Shown: piece after piece, positions 1-7,644 of the stretch
How positions within the stretch are numbered: position 1 is the first letter of the stretch
Layout: each line of letters begins with the position of its first letter
Origin: Candidatus Enterousia avistercoris
Lineage (GTDB): Bacteria; Pseudomonadota; Alphaproteobacteria; Rs-D84
Reading direction: 5' to 3'
Length of the DNA: 22,005 bases
Assembly (NCBI GenBank): GCA_017694255.1
Contig: JADINC010000026.1
Location: 1-22,005 of the forward strand
Position numbers and translations under genes: made by a program
The notes under the pieces: generated by a model
Databases searched by the model: none
The model's input: only the letters and a program-made list of their open reading frames with translations
Told to the model about the DNA's origin: nothing

Positions 1-38
1 GTATAACAATAATCCGGTAATATTTTAGGGGATAAAAA

Positions 39-1409
39 ATGCCAGCAAAAACAGTAAATGATATTGTCGCATTATGTAAACGACGTGGTTTTATTTTCAC
101 AGGTTCTGAAATTTATGGCGGTCTGGGCGGGGCATATGATTATGGTCCGTACGGCGTGGAATTAATGAAGAATATTCGCGCCGCATGGTGGAACGCGATG
201 ATTTATTCCCGTAATGATATCGAAGGACTGGATGCCGCAGTTATTACAAACCGGTTGTTGTGGAAATATTCTGGGCACGAATCCAGCTTTTCTGATCCGT
301 TGGTCGAATGCAAAAAGTGCGGGGCACGCATGCGCCAGGATAAAATGCGCGACCAAACTAAGTGCGATAACTGTGGCAGTACAGATTTAACACCACCGCG
401 CGCATATCAATTGATGATGGGCCTGTCTATTGGTGCAACCGCGGATGGGGCAATAAATGCATATCTGCGCCCGGAAACCGCAACGACAACATATACAAAC
501 TTTAAAAACGTAATGGATGCACGCCCACACAAATTACCATTCGGTATCGCACAAATTGGCAAGGCGTTCAGAAACGAAATTTCCCCGCGCGGGTTCGTGT
601 TCCGTATGCGCGAATTTGAACAGGCAGAAATGCAATACTTTGTAAACCCGGCCGATGATGAAAAATACTTTGAAATGTGGAAAGAAATCCGCATGGCATG
701 GTGGGTGAATGTATTGGGAATTCCGGCGGAAAAATTACGCTTTACACCACACGAAAAACTGGCCCATTATGCAAAGGCCGCTGGTGATATAGAATACGAA
801 TTCCCAGATGGATTTGACGAAGTCGAAGGTATACATAATCGCCAGGACTTTGACCTGGGGTCGCATACCAAGGCCCAAGATGAATTTAATATCCAGGCAA
901 ATGTTATGGATAATCGCGACAGTACAACAAAACTGGCGTACAGCGATCCACAAACCGGTGAAAGTTTTATCCCGTTCGTAATTGAAACCGCAATGGGGGT
1001 TAATCGCGCAATGTTGGCGGTCATGCTGGATGCGTATACCGAAGAAGATCTGGGCGATGGAAAATCACGCGTTGTGTTAAAACTGAAACCTGCGTTGGCC
1101 CCGGTAAAGGCCGCGGTTATCCCACTGGCACGCAATGTCCCAGAATTGGTGAACATCGCAAATGATATCGAAAACGATTTACGTAAATTACATATCGGTC
1201 GTATCGAAATGGAAAATTCTGGGAATATTGGCAAAAACTATCGCAGACACGATGAAATCGGTACCCCGGTATGTATAACGGTTGACCATCAAACAATCGA
1301 AGATCATACCGTAACGTTGCGTTATCGTGATTCTATGCAACAGGAACGTGTCGCTATTGCCGATGTGCCGGCACGTGTTATGGAAATCATAAATAAAAAC
1401 GAAAAATAA
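39..1409 (+). CDS. glyS: Glycyl-tRNA synthetase, single-chain (alpha2) class II type
   Basis: Charges tRNA-Gly with glycine in the cytoplasm. The 456-residue length matches the homodimeric bacterial/eukaryote-like GlyRS rather than the two-subunit GlyQ/GlyS enzyme. Visible features: the N-terminal SEIYGGLGGAYDYGPYG segment, a four-Cys zinc knuckle (C91, C94, C109, C112), LRPETA at about 143-148, class II motif 2 (AFRNEISPRGFVFRMREF, about 176-193), motif 3 with GVNR near 320, and a C-terminal anticodon-binding domain from about 350. The motif 3 residue before Arg is Asn where many homologues have Asp. The ATG is preceded by AGGGGA at suitable spacing. It is a single-gene unit here, ending at a hairpin shared with the convergent ldh. 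The family call is secure. The alpha2 type is not the usual alphaproteobacterial form, which suggests ancient replacement or transfer (inference). Confidence 0.95.
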   Translation: MPAKTVNDIVALCKRRGFIFTGSEIYGGLGGAYDYGPYGVELMKNIRAAWWNAMIYSRNDIEGLDAAVITNRLLWKYSGHESSFSDPLVECKKCGARMRQDKMRDQTKCDNCGSTDLTPPRAYQLMMGLSIGATADGAINAYLRPETATTTYTNFKNVMDARPHKLPFGIAQIGKAFRNEISPRGFVFRMREFEQAEMQYFVNPADDEKYFEMWKEIRMAWWVNVLGIPAEKLRFTPHEKLAHYAKAAGDIEYEFPDGFDEVEGIHNRQDFDLGSHTKAQDEFNIQANVMDNRDSTTKLAYSDPQTGESFIPFVIETAMGVNRAMLAVMLDAYTEEDLGDGKSRVVLKLKPALAPVKAAVIPLARNVPELVNIANDIENDLRKLHIGRIEMENSGNIGKNYRRHDEIGTPVCITVDHQTIEDHTVTLRYRDSMQQERVAIADVPARVMEIINKNEK

Positions 1410-1434
1410 AAATCGCCCGTTTGGGCGATTTTTA
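1410..1434. terminator. Bidirectional intrinsic terminator between glyS and ldh
   Basis: The stem AAATCGCCC/GGGCGATTT has a four-base loop and is flanked by an A-tract on the left and a T-tract on the right. It can therefore end transcription from both sides. The right flank overlaps the ldh stop codon at 1436. Confidence 0.85.
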
Positions 1435-1435
1435 T

Positions 1436-2368
1436 TTACATTATTGCGTCATAATTTTTTCTGATAATTTTTGCACTGCGTCGTAATGCCGCAGATTCTG
1501 GGGATGATAGTTTTGGTCGCAACGTAGCAATCACCCCAGACGTGCCAACAATTCGTGGCAAAGACATCGCGACCACATCAGTTCCCGTACCAGATACGCA
1601 ACTGACGGTCAAGATCCGGTGTTCATCATTTATTATACAGCGCAACAAATCCGCCGCCGCCGCACCAATTCCATCCCATGTAGCACCACGGCCACGAATA
1701 ATTTCATATGCCGCATTACGTACACGATGTTCGATTGTTTTACGCGTTGATGCCGGTAATGATATATGCGTCTGGCGACAGAAATCATCCAACCCCAACG
1801 CCCCGACTGTTGCAGATGTCCAATCAACAACACTGCTGTCGCCGTGTTCGCCTAAAACATACGCATTTATTGACTGGGTCGAAACTCCCAACTGGCGCGA
1901 CAAAATCGTGCGCAAACGTGCCGAATCCAACATGGCCCCCGTACCAATAACACGCGCCGCGGGCAGTTTTGATAACTTCTGGGCCAACATTACCATAACA
2001 TCCAATGGATTTGTTAGTATTATTATTTTTACTGATTTAGAATCTACATTTGCCATTACACGCGGGATAATATCACGGATGGCATCTGCGTTTTTATTTA
2101 ACAAATCTGTACGTGTTTCACCAGGCTTTTGATTTGCGCCCGCGGCAATAATAACAATTTCACTGCCCCGGATTCCACGATAATTACTGGTCGCGGTAAT
2201 TTTTACATCAAAACCAAAACTGGCCGCGTGCCCCAGGTCATCTGCCGCGGCGCGCGCACGCATGCTATCGCGGTCATACAAAACAATTTCATGTACATAA
2301 CCTGTATTTTTTACCGCGGTTGCAACCGCCGATCCAACAGTACCAACACCAATAATTGCAATTTTCAT
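1436..2368 (-). CDS. ldh: L-lactate dehydrogenase (NAD-dependent)
   Basis: Reduces pyruvate to L-lactate with NADH in the cytoplasm, regenerating NAD in fermentation. The product is 310 residues, as usual for the LDH/MDH family. Residues seen: Rossmann GVGTVG at 7-12, Asp32 (YDRD) favouring NAD over NADP, the substrate loop NQKPGETR at about 79-86, TNPLD at 119-123, D148 and R151, and catalytic His175 in GEHGD. Gln rather than Arg in the substrate loop marks lactate rather than malate dehydrogenase. The frame stays open upstream, but the start at 2368 is chosen because Rossmann strand 1 begins there and AAGGAAA lies about 7 bases ahead. It has its own extended -10 promoter just beyond the terminator of the neighbouring gene, so it is transcribed alone. 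Confidence 0.93.
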   Translation of the reverse strand: MKIAIIGVGTVGSAVATAVKNTGYVHEIVLYDRDSMRARAAADDLGHAASFGFDVKITATSNYRGIRGSEIVIIAAGANQKPGETRTDLLNKNADAIRDIIPRVMANVDSKSVKIIILTNPLDVMVMLAQKLSKLPAARVIGTGAMLDSARLRTILSRQLGVSTQSINAYVLGEHGDSSVVDWTSATVGALGLDDFCRQTHISLPASTRKTIEHRVRNAAYEIIRGRGATWDGIGAAAADLLRCIINDEHRILTVSCVSGTGTDVVAMSLPRIVGTSGVIATLRPKLSSPESAALRRSAKIIRKNYDAIM

Positions 2369-2389
2369 ATATATTTCCTTTGTAATACA

Positions 2390-2398
2390 ATTATAGCA
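2390..2398 (-). promoter_or_regulatory. Extended -10 promoter of ldh
   Basis: On the minus strand TATAAT (2390-2395) is preceded by TGC, giving the extended -10 form TGNTATAAT. No good -35 hexamer lies 17 bases upstream because that stretch is the terminator hairpin of the preceding gene. The start site would fall about 15-20 bases ahead of the ATG. Confidence 0.55.
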
Positions 2399-2400
2399 TA

Positions 2401-2420
2401 AAAACGGGGCAATGCCCCGA
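2401..2420 (-). terminator. Terminator of the 569-residue protein gene
   Basis: The stem CGGGGC/GCCCCG (2405-2410 with 2414-2419) has a three-base loop. On the minus strand it is followed by TTTTTA. It begins within a few bases of the stop codon at 2424. Confidence 0.75.
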
Positions 2421-2423
2421 TTT

Positions 2424-4133
2424 TTATTCACTTTCTGACAAACTGGGGATAAAAATGGTATCGTTATAGAATCCCAAAAATCTGTTTCCCGTTGCACAAT
2501 ATACTTTTTGCAGAGAATCATTATATTCACGGGTTGCCGTGACCCAGCGGTTTTCAATATCTGTTTGTGCGCCTTGGTATCCGACAAATGCCCCCATTGC
2601 ACCACCGGCACCCGCACCTATTAATGTAGATTTTAAACGTGCCTTGTTCCCCAGGTCGATTATTCCGCCATCGGCGGCGTCCACCATCATTGGCTTAAAA
2701 TCATTTAATGTATATTCGGTATTTTCCATTGATAAATCGTATGCGACACCATTCGCACCACGACCATAAATGGTTACACCAGATTGATGACTGCGTTTCC
2801 AATCACGCCAATCTGATTGCTTCATGCCGAATGCCTTGTCCCGAACATCAGGTATCATGGCCGCAATTTGACGGTCAATACGCGCCGCAGATGCAATTTG
2901 AACAAAATCCCCATCTGTTCCGCCAGATCCAGCCTTTATACTGACACCAGTAGACTGAGCGCCATCTGGGGTTGTTGATTTTTCCAGATGAAAATGCTTT
3001 GACGGATCGGCAAATATGCTTTCATTTAATTCATTCTGGTCAATTTCATCGATATATTTATCAGGTTGCGCCGTCAATACAATAGATATTAATTCTTCGG
3101 GTTTGCAATTTTCCATATTGGCATCACAAACATATGTTTCCTGGGTCGCCAGGTTATAAAACGCGGTTTCGTTGCCACTGGCCAGGTTTAAATCCTTGCC
3201 CGTGACCAACATTCCCCACAGACAGCTGGTATCACGACCATCAATTTCACAATCTTCGATACGCAATACAGAATCGCCCGTGGCGATAATATTACCAATC
3301 ATACCGCCCGCCGCCGCATTTACACCCGTGGACAATATAATATCGCCCCCCATTTTACCAGCATACGCGTTGCCCGCCATCAGCGCCGCACCCGCCAAAC
3401 CGCCAATTGCACTGTTGCGCAATTTGCCACGATCGGTGCCCATCAAACTGTCATTACCCGCATCATTTTCACCCGACATATTGCCAACCAATGCGCCCAT
3501 AATTGCGCCAGTAGCAATTCTGATTCCGGCATTTTTCTTTTGTTCTTCGTTCATGACGCGAATGACGTCGTCCATTGTGGGTGGATTATCCGCTGGTACA
3601 ACAACCGTGCCAGAAATAGAATTGTTATGCGTCGCCGCCGGGAATTCAGATATATTGCAACGAATTGAATCACCGGCCGCCAAATTAGCACGCGCCAAAA
3701 TCAAATCTTCGCCGTTTTGACCCGCCTGGATTGCGCGCAGTTCAACCACCGCCGTGCAGGTTGACGCGCCACCTGCCCCGCGGCCCAATGTTGGGCGCGT
3801 TAATTCAAATTCGCCGTTTGGATAAATCATAGAACAACGCTGCATTTCCAGTGATACTGATGATGCGGCGTCCCCGGCATTGGTCGCCGTCGCCCCAGGT
3901 ACGGTTCCAGACGCCACACCCGACCCCGCAGTGTTTGCCGGGACAGAGCCCATCTGGGTCGTGGCCCCGGGGGCGCGCGCCGCAGATACAGCGGCGTTAA
4001 CCTGGTTATATGCATCAGCATAGCTGCGTGAATGGTTTCCAACACGAATCGCAGAAAATGCAGCCATTGGCACCATACCAATCAATACCGCAAATAATGA
4101 ATAATGCAGAATTGAATTTTTATTGGTTTTCAT
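2424..4133 (-). CDS. Secreted protein with glycine-zipper segments, function unknown
   Basis: A 569-residue protein I do not recognise. The N-terminus (MKTNKN, then a hydrophobic run to AFSA at about 28) is a signal peptide or anchor. It is followed by a low-complexity Ala/Thr/Gly/Ser stretch to about residue 95. Glycine-zipper segments, as in outer-membrane 17-kDa-type antigens, lie at about 204-221, 240-285 and 504-520. About eight Cys occur in the exported part, several as spaced pairs. An earlier in-frame GTG at 4151 exists, but the ATG at 4133 is preceded by GGAGAG at good spacing. The gene starts 27 bp after the 365-residue barrel gene and probably shares its transcript. A role anchored in the outer membrane or periplasm is inference. 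Confidence 0.8.
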   Translation of the reverse strand: MKTNKNSILHYSLFAVLIGMVPMAAFSAIRVGNHSRSYADAYNQVNAAVSAARAPGATTQMGSVPANTAGSGVASGTVPGATATNAGDAASSVSLEMQRCSMIYPNGEFELTRPTLGRGAGGASTCTAVVELRAIQAGQNGEDLILARANLAAGDSIRCNISEFPAATHNNSISGTVVVPADNPPTMDDVIRVMNEEQKKNAGIRIATGAIMGALVGNMSGENDAGNDSLMGTDRGKLRNSAIGGLAGAALMAGNAYAGKMGGDIILSTGVNAAAGGMIGNIIATGDSVLRIEDCEIDGRDTSCLWGMLVTGKDLNLASGNETAFYNLATQETYVCDANMENCKPEELISIVLTAQPDKYIDEIDQNELNESIFADPSKHFHLEKSTTPDGAQSTGVSIKAGSGGTDGDFVQIASAARIDRQIAAMIPDVRDKAFGMKQSDWRDWKRSHQSGVTIYGRGANGVAYDLSMENTEYTLNDFKPMMVDAADGGIIDLGNKARLKSTLIGAGAGGAMGAFVGYQGAQTDIENRWVTATREYNDSLQKVYCATGNRFLGFYNDTIFIPSLSESE

Positions 4134-4160
4134 TCTCTCTCTCCGTGCCACGAATATTCT

Positions 4161-5258
4161 CTAGAACTGCAATCTTAATCTGACCCCCAGATCAATCATG
4201 CTTAAACGGCCACTTTCATACCAATTTGTATAATGAAAAACACTGTCATATGGCGCCGGATATTCTTGGCCTGCACCATCCCCCAGCCATTCAGTTTGGG
4301 ATACAATGATACTGCCAGATGTTTGAACCTTGCCCAGGTTGGCATAGCGCACAAAGAAATCCAATTTCATACCGCCATCCAGTTCGGTTGTTAAACCACC
4401 TTCTAGCATGAATGCTAATTGTTCTGCCGTACCACCATTATGATATGCATAAACGTCCGAGATACCCGTCAAATCACCGGGGCCCGCAACACTGGGGTCC
4501 ATTTCGGAATAGAATGTATTATCATACACCACATAGTCCGCAATTGTATTTAACGAAATACCAACCCCCAAACCAACATATGGGCGCAACATACCGCCCG
4601 CCAAATACCCGGTATAGGAATCAATGTTATAATACAAATTCAACATTGTTGCATTTGCAGTAATCGCACCACCATCAACAGTTGCCTCTACATATCCGCC
4701 GACACCGTCTGCAGACTGGACAACACTGGGGTACGAAATGCCGGAATAGCGCAAATATGAGAAATCAATACGAATATCATTATTTATTGATGCACCGACC
4801 GATAATTGCAACGGTATGACGGTGTCGGTGTTAAAGTCAGCCTCTTGGAAAGCGCCAGGAACAAACCACGCGTTTTCTTCGCCCATATAGTCCGCAACCA
4901 TAGAACCACTGACACTGGCCGAATAGCCAACAGAAAAACCAACATACAGACCACTGTCCGCCAAACGGTCAAACGACGTAGGCTCGTAATACTGGCGGCC
5001 CGCGGCCGTGGCATTTGAACCAACCCGTGGCAATGCGCCGGTGATACGTGTCGGACTGGCCGCATTTGTCACATTTGTTGTAACAACCGCACCCGTTGTT
5101 GGCACCGCCGTCGTTCCCGCATTCGTCGGCAGGTATACAACCTGGCCCGCGGCATTTGTGCCCTGGTACCCTGTATAGACCGGATATGCGGCAAATGCGC
5201 GACCGTGCGCGGCAAATAAAATACCAGTCAACGCGGCAAGAAAACTGATTTTCTTCAT
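4161..5258 (-). CDS. Outer-membrane beta-barrel protein (opacity/OmpA-like fold)
   Basis: Predicted 365-residue surface barrel. A signal peptide (MKKISFLAALTGILFAAHGRAFA) comes first. A Thr/Ala/Val/Gly-rich, probably unstructured region follows to about residue 85. From about 105 there are alternating hydrophobic strands such as GLYVGFSVGYSAS and MLRPYVGLGVGISLN. The C-terminus, SMIDLGVRLRLQF, is a typical assembly signal ending in Phe. The pattern fits an eight-strand opacity-type barrel with long loops, but no specific family is certain. The ATG follows GGAAGG and AAGGA. It leads a likely two-gene unit with the glycine-zipper protein 27 bp downstream, which suggests a shared envelope role (inference). 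Confidence 0.8.
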   Translation of the reverse strand: MKKISFLAALTGILFAAHGRAFAAYPVYTGYQGTNAAGQVVYLPTNAGTTAVPTTGAVVTTNVTNAASPTRITGALPRVGSNATAAGRQYYEPTSFDRLADSGLYVGFSVGYSASVSGSMVADYMGEENAWFVPGAFQEADFNTDTVIPLQLSVGASINNDIRIDFSYLRYSGISYPSVVQSADGVGGYVEATVDGGAITANATMLNLYYNIDSYTGYLAGGMLRPYVGLGVGISLNTIADYVVYDNTFYSEMDPSVAGPGDLTGISDVYAYHNGGTAEQLAFMLEGGLTTELDGGMKLDFFVRYANLGKVQTSGSIIVSQTEWLGDGAGQEYPAPYDSVFHYTNWYESGRLSMIDLGVRLRLQF

Positions 5259-5284
5259 CGCCCTTCCATTTTCCTTTTGGATAT

Positions 5285-5293
5285 ATTATATCA
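5285..5293 (-). promoter_or_regulatory. Extended -10 promoter of the 365-residue barrel gene
   Basis: The minus strand reads TGATATAAT, an extended -10 with a perfect TATAAT at 5285-5290. The -35 position is weak (TTTTAT at 17 bases). The transcript would have a leader of about 20 nt. Confidence 0.5.
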
Positions 5294-5335
5294 TAAATTC
5301 ACCCCAGATAAAAGTATTTAGTATAACCGAATAAT

Positions 5336-5365
5336 AAAAATTAATCCCGCCATGGGCGGGATTTT
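5336..5365 (-). terminator. Terminator of the 338-residue barrel gene
   Basis: The nine-pair stem AATCCCGCC/GGCGGGATT (5343-5351 with 5355-5363) has a three-base loop. On the minus strand it is followed by AATTTTTATT. A T-run also sits on the plus-strand side, so it may work both ways. Confidence 0.8.
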
Positions 5366-5403
5366 TGTCCAATATAAGTTAATTTTGCTTTTGTTTGTTC
5401 AAT

Positions 5404-6420
5404 TTAGAACGCCAGGTTCAAGCGTAATCCGACTTCGGCCTTGACATCTGTACCGTTTTGCGAATTTGCATGCGCAGTATCAAATGTGTATTCGCCGTAC
5501 AGAGCAACCTGGACATTATCGGTCAATTGATTTGCAACCGACAATGTAACGATGTATTCATCAAATCCATCATCCATGTTAGACAAACCGTCGATTAATT
5601 CATCAATCTTTGGTTTTACCATGGTGCCAACACCCGGCGTCCAATTAATATCTGTGGCCAGGCTTTCTACGCCATTGTCCGCATGGTGGTTGTATTTGAA
5701 TCCTGCGCCCCATGACCAGCGATCATTAACCTGGTAAAATGCGTTCAGACCAAAATTAACCTCGGTCGTGGATTTCAGATTAACAGAAATTTCACCCGGG
5801 ACACCAGCTTGTGCCAACATGCCTTTCATTTCACTATTTAATCCCGACACATCAATCACGTTATTGCTGTTGCCGAATGTTTGCAGAACCTCGACAAATG
5901 CGCTGGTGGTTAACTTGCTCCACGTTTTGCCGAACCGTACCCCGGCATCCACGCCCCAGCGGCCGTTGGAATAGTTATCATACTGAAAGCCCGCTGCATT
6001 TGTATATGCGCCGCGCATTTTGTTAATTCCGCCCAAGTGTGCATCCGCATAGACATCTAATACAATATTGTCGTATGTTTCAACCGCACGCCATATCAGA
6101 CCCAACCGGCCGTGATTCATGCCCTGGCGGTCAATATCTGCGTCGTGTGTATACTGGAACGCGCCGCGGATTGCGATACGATCAGTGATACCCACGCCCA
6201 GTTCTTCTTGGATGCGCCAGATTGGGAATTCGGTTTCACCATCATGACCCTTGGCCACGTGGGCATCCGAACTGTCGGCAACCTTTAACATTAACCCCGC
6301 CGCTGTCTTGGAATAAAATTCACCAGATGTTGGCATATACAACGGATTTTCCAAATTAGCCGCCATCGCAGGTGTCGCCAAGACAGATGCCACTGCCGCT
6401 AATTTTAAACTTTTTTTCAT
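5404..6420 (-). CDS. Outer-membrane beta-barrel porin-like protein
   Basis: A 338-residue exported protein. The signal peptide MKKSLKLAAVASVLATPAMA is cleaved after AMA. The mature part is built of alternating strands (ITDRIAIRGAFQYTHD, RWSWGAGFKYNHH, QVALYGEYTFD) and ends EVGLRLNLAF, the Phe-terminated barrel signal. I cannot assign a named porin family. The length suggests 10-14 strands. A strong ribosome site, TAAGGAGT, lies about 6 bases before the ATG. The gene is a separate unit with its own terminator and tandem promoter-like elements upstream, and its sequence is not closely related to the adjacent 365-residue barrel. Expected in the outer membrane; substrate unknown. Confidence 0.82.
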   Translation of the reverse strand: MKKSLKLAAVASVLATPAMAANLENPLYMPTSGEFYSKTAAGLMLKVADSSDAHVAKGHDGETEFPIWRIQEELGVGITDRIAIRGAFQYTHDADIDRQGMNHGRLGLIWRAVETYDNIVLDVYADAHLGGINKMRGAYTNAAGFQYDNYSNGRWGVDAGVRFGKTWSKLTTSAFVEVLQTFGNSNNVIDVSGLNSEMKGMLAQAGVPGEISVNLKSTTEVNFGLNAFYQVNDRWSWGAGFKYNHHADNGVESLATDINWTPGVGTMVKPKIDELIDGLSNMDDGFDEYIVTLSVANQLTDNVQVALYGEYTFDTAHANSQNGTDVKAEVGLRLNLAF

Positions 6421-6450
6421 CTTTTAACTCCTTACGTTTTTGCGATGAAA

Positions 6451-6516
6451 TGAATATGCACGACCCCCATTATTGGCAAAATCGCGGGCCATATCCGCCC
6501 CGCCCATTATTGGCAA
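6451..6516 (-). promoter_or_regulatory. Tandem promoter-like elements with a 14-bp direct repeat
   Basis: The 14-mer TTGCCAATAATGGG (minus-strand reading) occurs twice, at 6503-6516 and 6466-6479, exactly 37 bp apart. In each copy TTGCCA is followed after 17 bases by a TAT-starting hexamer: TATGGC at 6488-6493 and TATTCA at 6451-6456. This fits two tandem promoters for the 338-residue barrel gene. Alternatively the repeats are paired sites for a regulator. Confidence 0.45.
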
Positions 6517-6631
6517 CAGTGCGTTTTTGTGATATAACCATCCCCAGGGTGCAACATTATATGAATAAAGTCAAAGCAAAATAATTTTTGGACAAAAAAC
6601 TTGAAATGTACGCCACAGAAACTACATATAT

Positions 6632-6651
6632 ATGATCCGGTGGTGGATCAT
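6632..6651. promoter_or_regulatory. Inverted repeat ahead of the 173-residue orphan gene
   Basis: A perfect 7-bp inverted repeat, ATGATCC/GGATCAT, has a six-base centre and ends 18 bases before the ATG. It overlaps a likely -10 zone: TTGAAA at 6601 and TACATA at 6623, spacer 16. It could be an operator or a 5' leader hairpin. Confidence 0.35.
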
Positions 6652-6669
6652 CAGTCAAAGGGGTGTTTT

Positions 6670-7191
6670 ATGAATGATGATTTTAATAAATATATGCAAA
6701 TAATTTCAGGCGCAAATCTGAAAAAATCCCAGGAAAAGCAACTGTCTGATGCGGATAGAAAGAAATTATCAGATGCGTATTTTGAACTGTTTTATAATTT
6801 AACCGCGACGAACTGGGTACAGGGTGGAAACCTGGGGCATGCGTGGTACGTGGCAATTAACCAGATGAAATCTTATGTCGCGACAAAAAGCGCGAAAAAT
6901 CCCGCGGGGCTATATCTGCGGCAACTGTTCGCCGCACATAATGCACGTTGGGGACAACTGATGATGACCAGTCCGCACCGCGAAGATACGGTTGACGCAT
7001 CCGCGGAAAAGCGTGCCGAATGGAAACAGCGTATCGCACAAAAAATAAATGCAGCGTTAAAAACACTGAATACGATAACTGCGGAATACGAATTAAAAAA
7101 GCAAAATCCGCAATTATTCAATATGGCGGCGCAAAATATAGCTATGCAAATCCAATTGCGCGCACGTCAAAATGGTGGAATGGGCGCATAA
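6670..7191 (+). CDS. Hypothetical helical cytoplasmic protein
   Basis: A 173-residue protein I do not recognise. It has no signal peptide or membrane segment. Composition and pattern suggest it is nearly all helical, with a Lys/Asp/Gln-rich N-terminus, Trp-containing middle helices (ATNWVQGGNLGHAWYV) and a charged, possibly coiled C-terminal half rich in Gln and Ala. The frame extends upstream to a TTG at 6601. The ATG at 6670 is preferred because AAAGGGG lies about 8 bases ahead and the upstream residues look untranslated. It is followed after 75 bp by a small acetyltransferase gene. No functional hint beyond that neighbourhood. Confidence 0.7.
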   Translation: MNDDFNKYMQIISGANLKKSQEKQLSDADRKKLSDAYFELFYNLTATNWVQGGNLGHAWYVAINQMKSYVATKSAKNPAGLYLRQLFAAHNARWGQLMMTSPHREDTVDASAEKRAEWKQRIAQKINAALKTLNTITAEYELKKQNPQLFNMAAQNIAMQIQLRARQNGGMGA

Positions 7192-7266
7192 GTAAACGGA
7201 CAACAATCCGATTTATAATCCGTCGCAACGTATGCTATAGTGCGCATATGGGGGCGGCGGTTTATT

Positions 7267-7572
7267 ATGGCAAATAAACAAACGATTTCTTATGATATTT
7301 TTCCAGATGGACTGGGGTTCTATGCGAATTGCGACGGCCAGCATATTGGCGAAATAACATTTGTGCGCGTCGGCATTGATAAAATGATAATTGACCGAAC
7401 GAATGTTTCTGAAAACTATCGCAATGAACATGTGGGGCTGAACCTGGTCCGGTGCGCAGCAGATTTAGCACGTACACAAAATCGCAAGGTTATCACCATG
7501 TGCCCGTTCGCCAGCGCAATGTTCAGCCGATACCCCGAATTCGACGATGTACGTTTCTTGCACACACGATAG
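7267..7572 (+). CDS. Small GNAT-fold N-acetyltransferase (YjdJ type)
   Basis: A 101-residue protein matching the short GCN5-related family typified by YjdJ (acetyltransferase CG domain). The layout is an N-terminal beta sheet (GFYANCDGQHIGEITFVRV), the strand IIDRTNV, the acetyl-CoA loop region YRNEHVGLNLVRCAADLA (a degenerate version of the usual RGxGxG), then VITMCPFASAMFSRYPEFDDV, which corresponds to the conserved CPF...Y..RHPEY segment. The substrate of this family is not established. The ATG at 7267 is preferred over the one at 7240 because family members begin there and a G-rich stretch precedes it. A weak promoter (TTATAA-N17-TATAGT at 7213-7241) may serve it. Confidence 0.8.
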   Translation: MANKQTISYDIFPDGLGFYANCDGQHIGEITFVRVGIDKMIIDRTNVSENYRNEHVGLNLVRCAADLARTQNRKVITMCPFASAMFSRYPEFDDVRFLHTR

Positions 7573-7590
7573 TGCGTACGGATTTCCCAC

Positions 7591-7619
7591 TTGAACGGAT
7601 TTTATTTTTTTTATATATT
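7591..7619 (+). promoter_or_regulatory. Promoter of the spermidine-synthase-like gene
   Basis: TTGAAC (7591-7596), a 17-base spacer and TATATT (7614-7619) lie 26-54 bases before the ATG at 7645. The ribosome site AAGGGGA lies between them. Confidence 0.55.
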
Positions 7620-7644
7620 GTGCCCCAAGAAAGGGGATTGAATT

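Noticed and set aside
1542..2132. Long plus-strand frame opposite ldh, and similar opposite-strand frames over other genes (for example 3172-3720 and 13809-14336)
   Set aside because: They lie antisense to well-supported genes, lack ribosome sites and family motifs, and reflect codon bias of the true strand.
2369..2617. N-terminal extension of ldh giving a 393-residue protein
   Set aside because: The extension runs through the promoter, a terminator hairpin and the end of the neighbouring gene, and has no family counterpart. The Rossmann strand starts at 2368 with a good ribosome site.
5255..5269. Four-codon frame (ATG GAA GGG CGA TGA) overlapping the barrel start codon as a regulatory upstream frame
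   Set aside because: The purine stretch is too close to its ATG for good initiation, and such short overlaps arise easily in A/G-rich leaders.
6451..6584. Small plus-strand reading frame beginning near 6451
   Set aside because: It has no ribosome site, lies inside the divergent promoter region, and the 14-bp repeat is read in different frames at its two copies.
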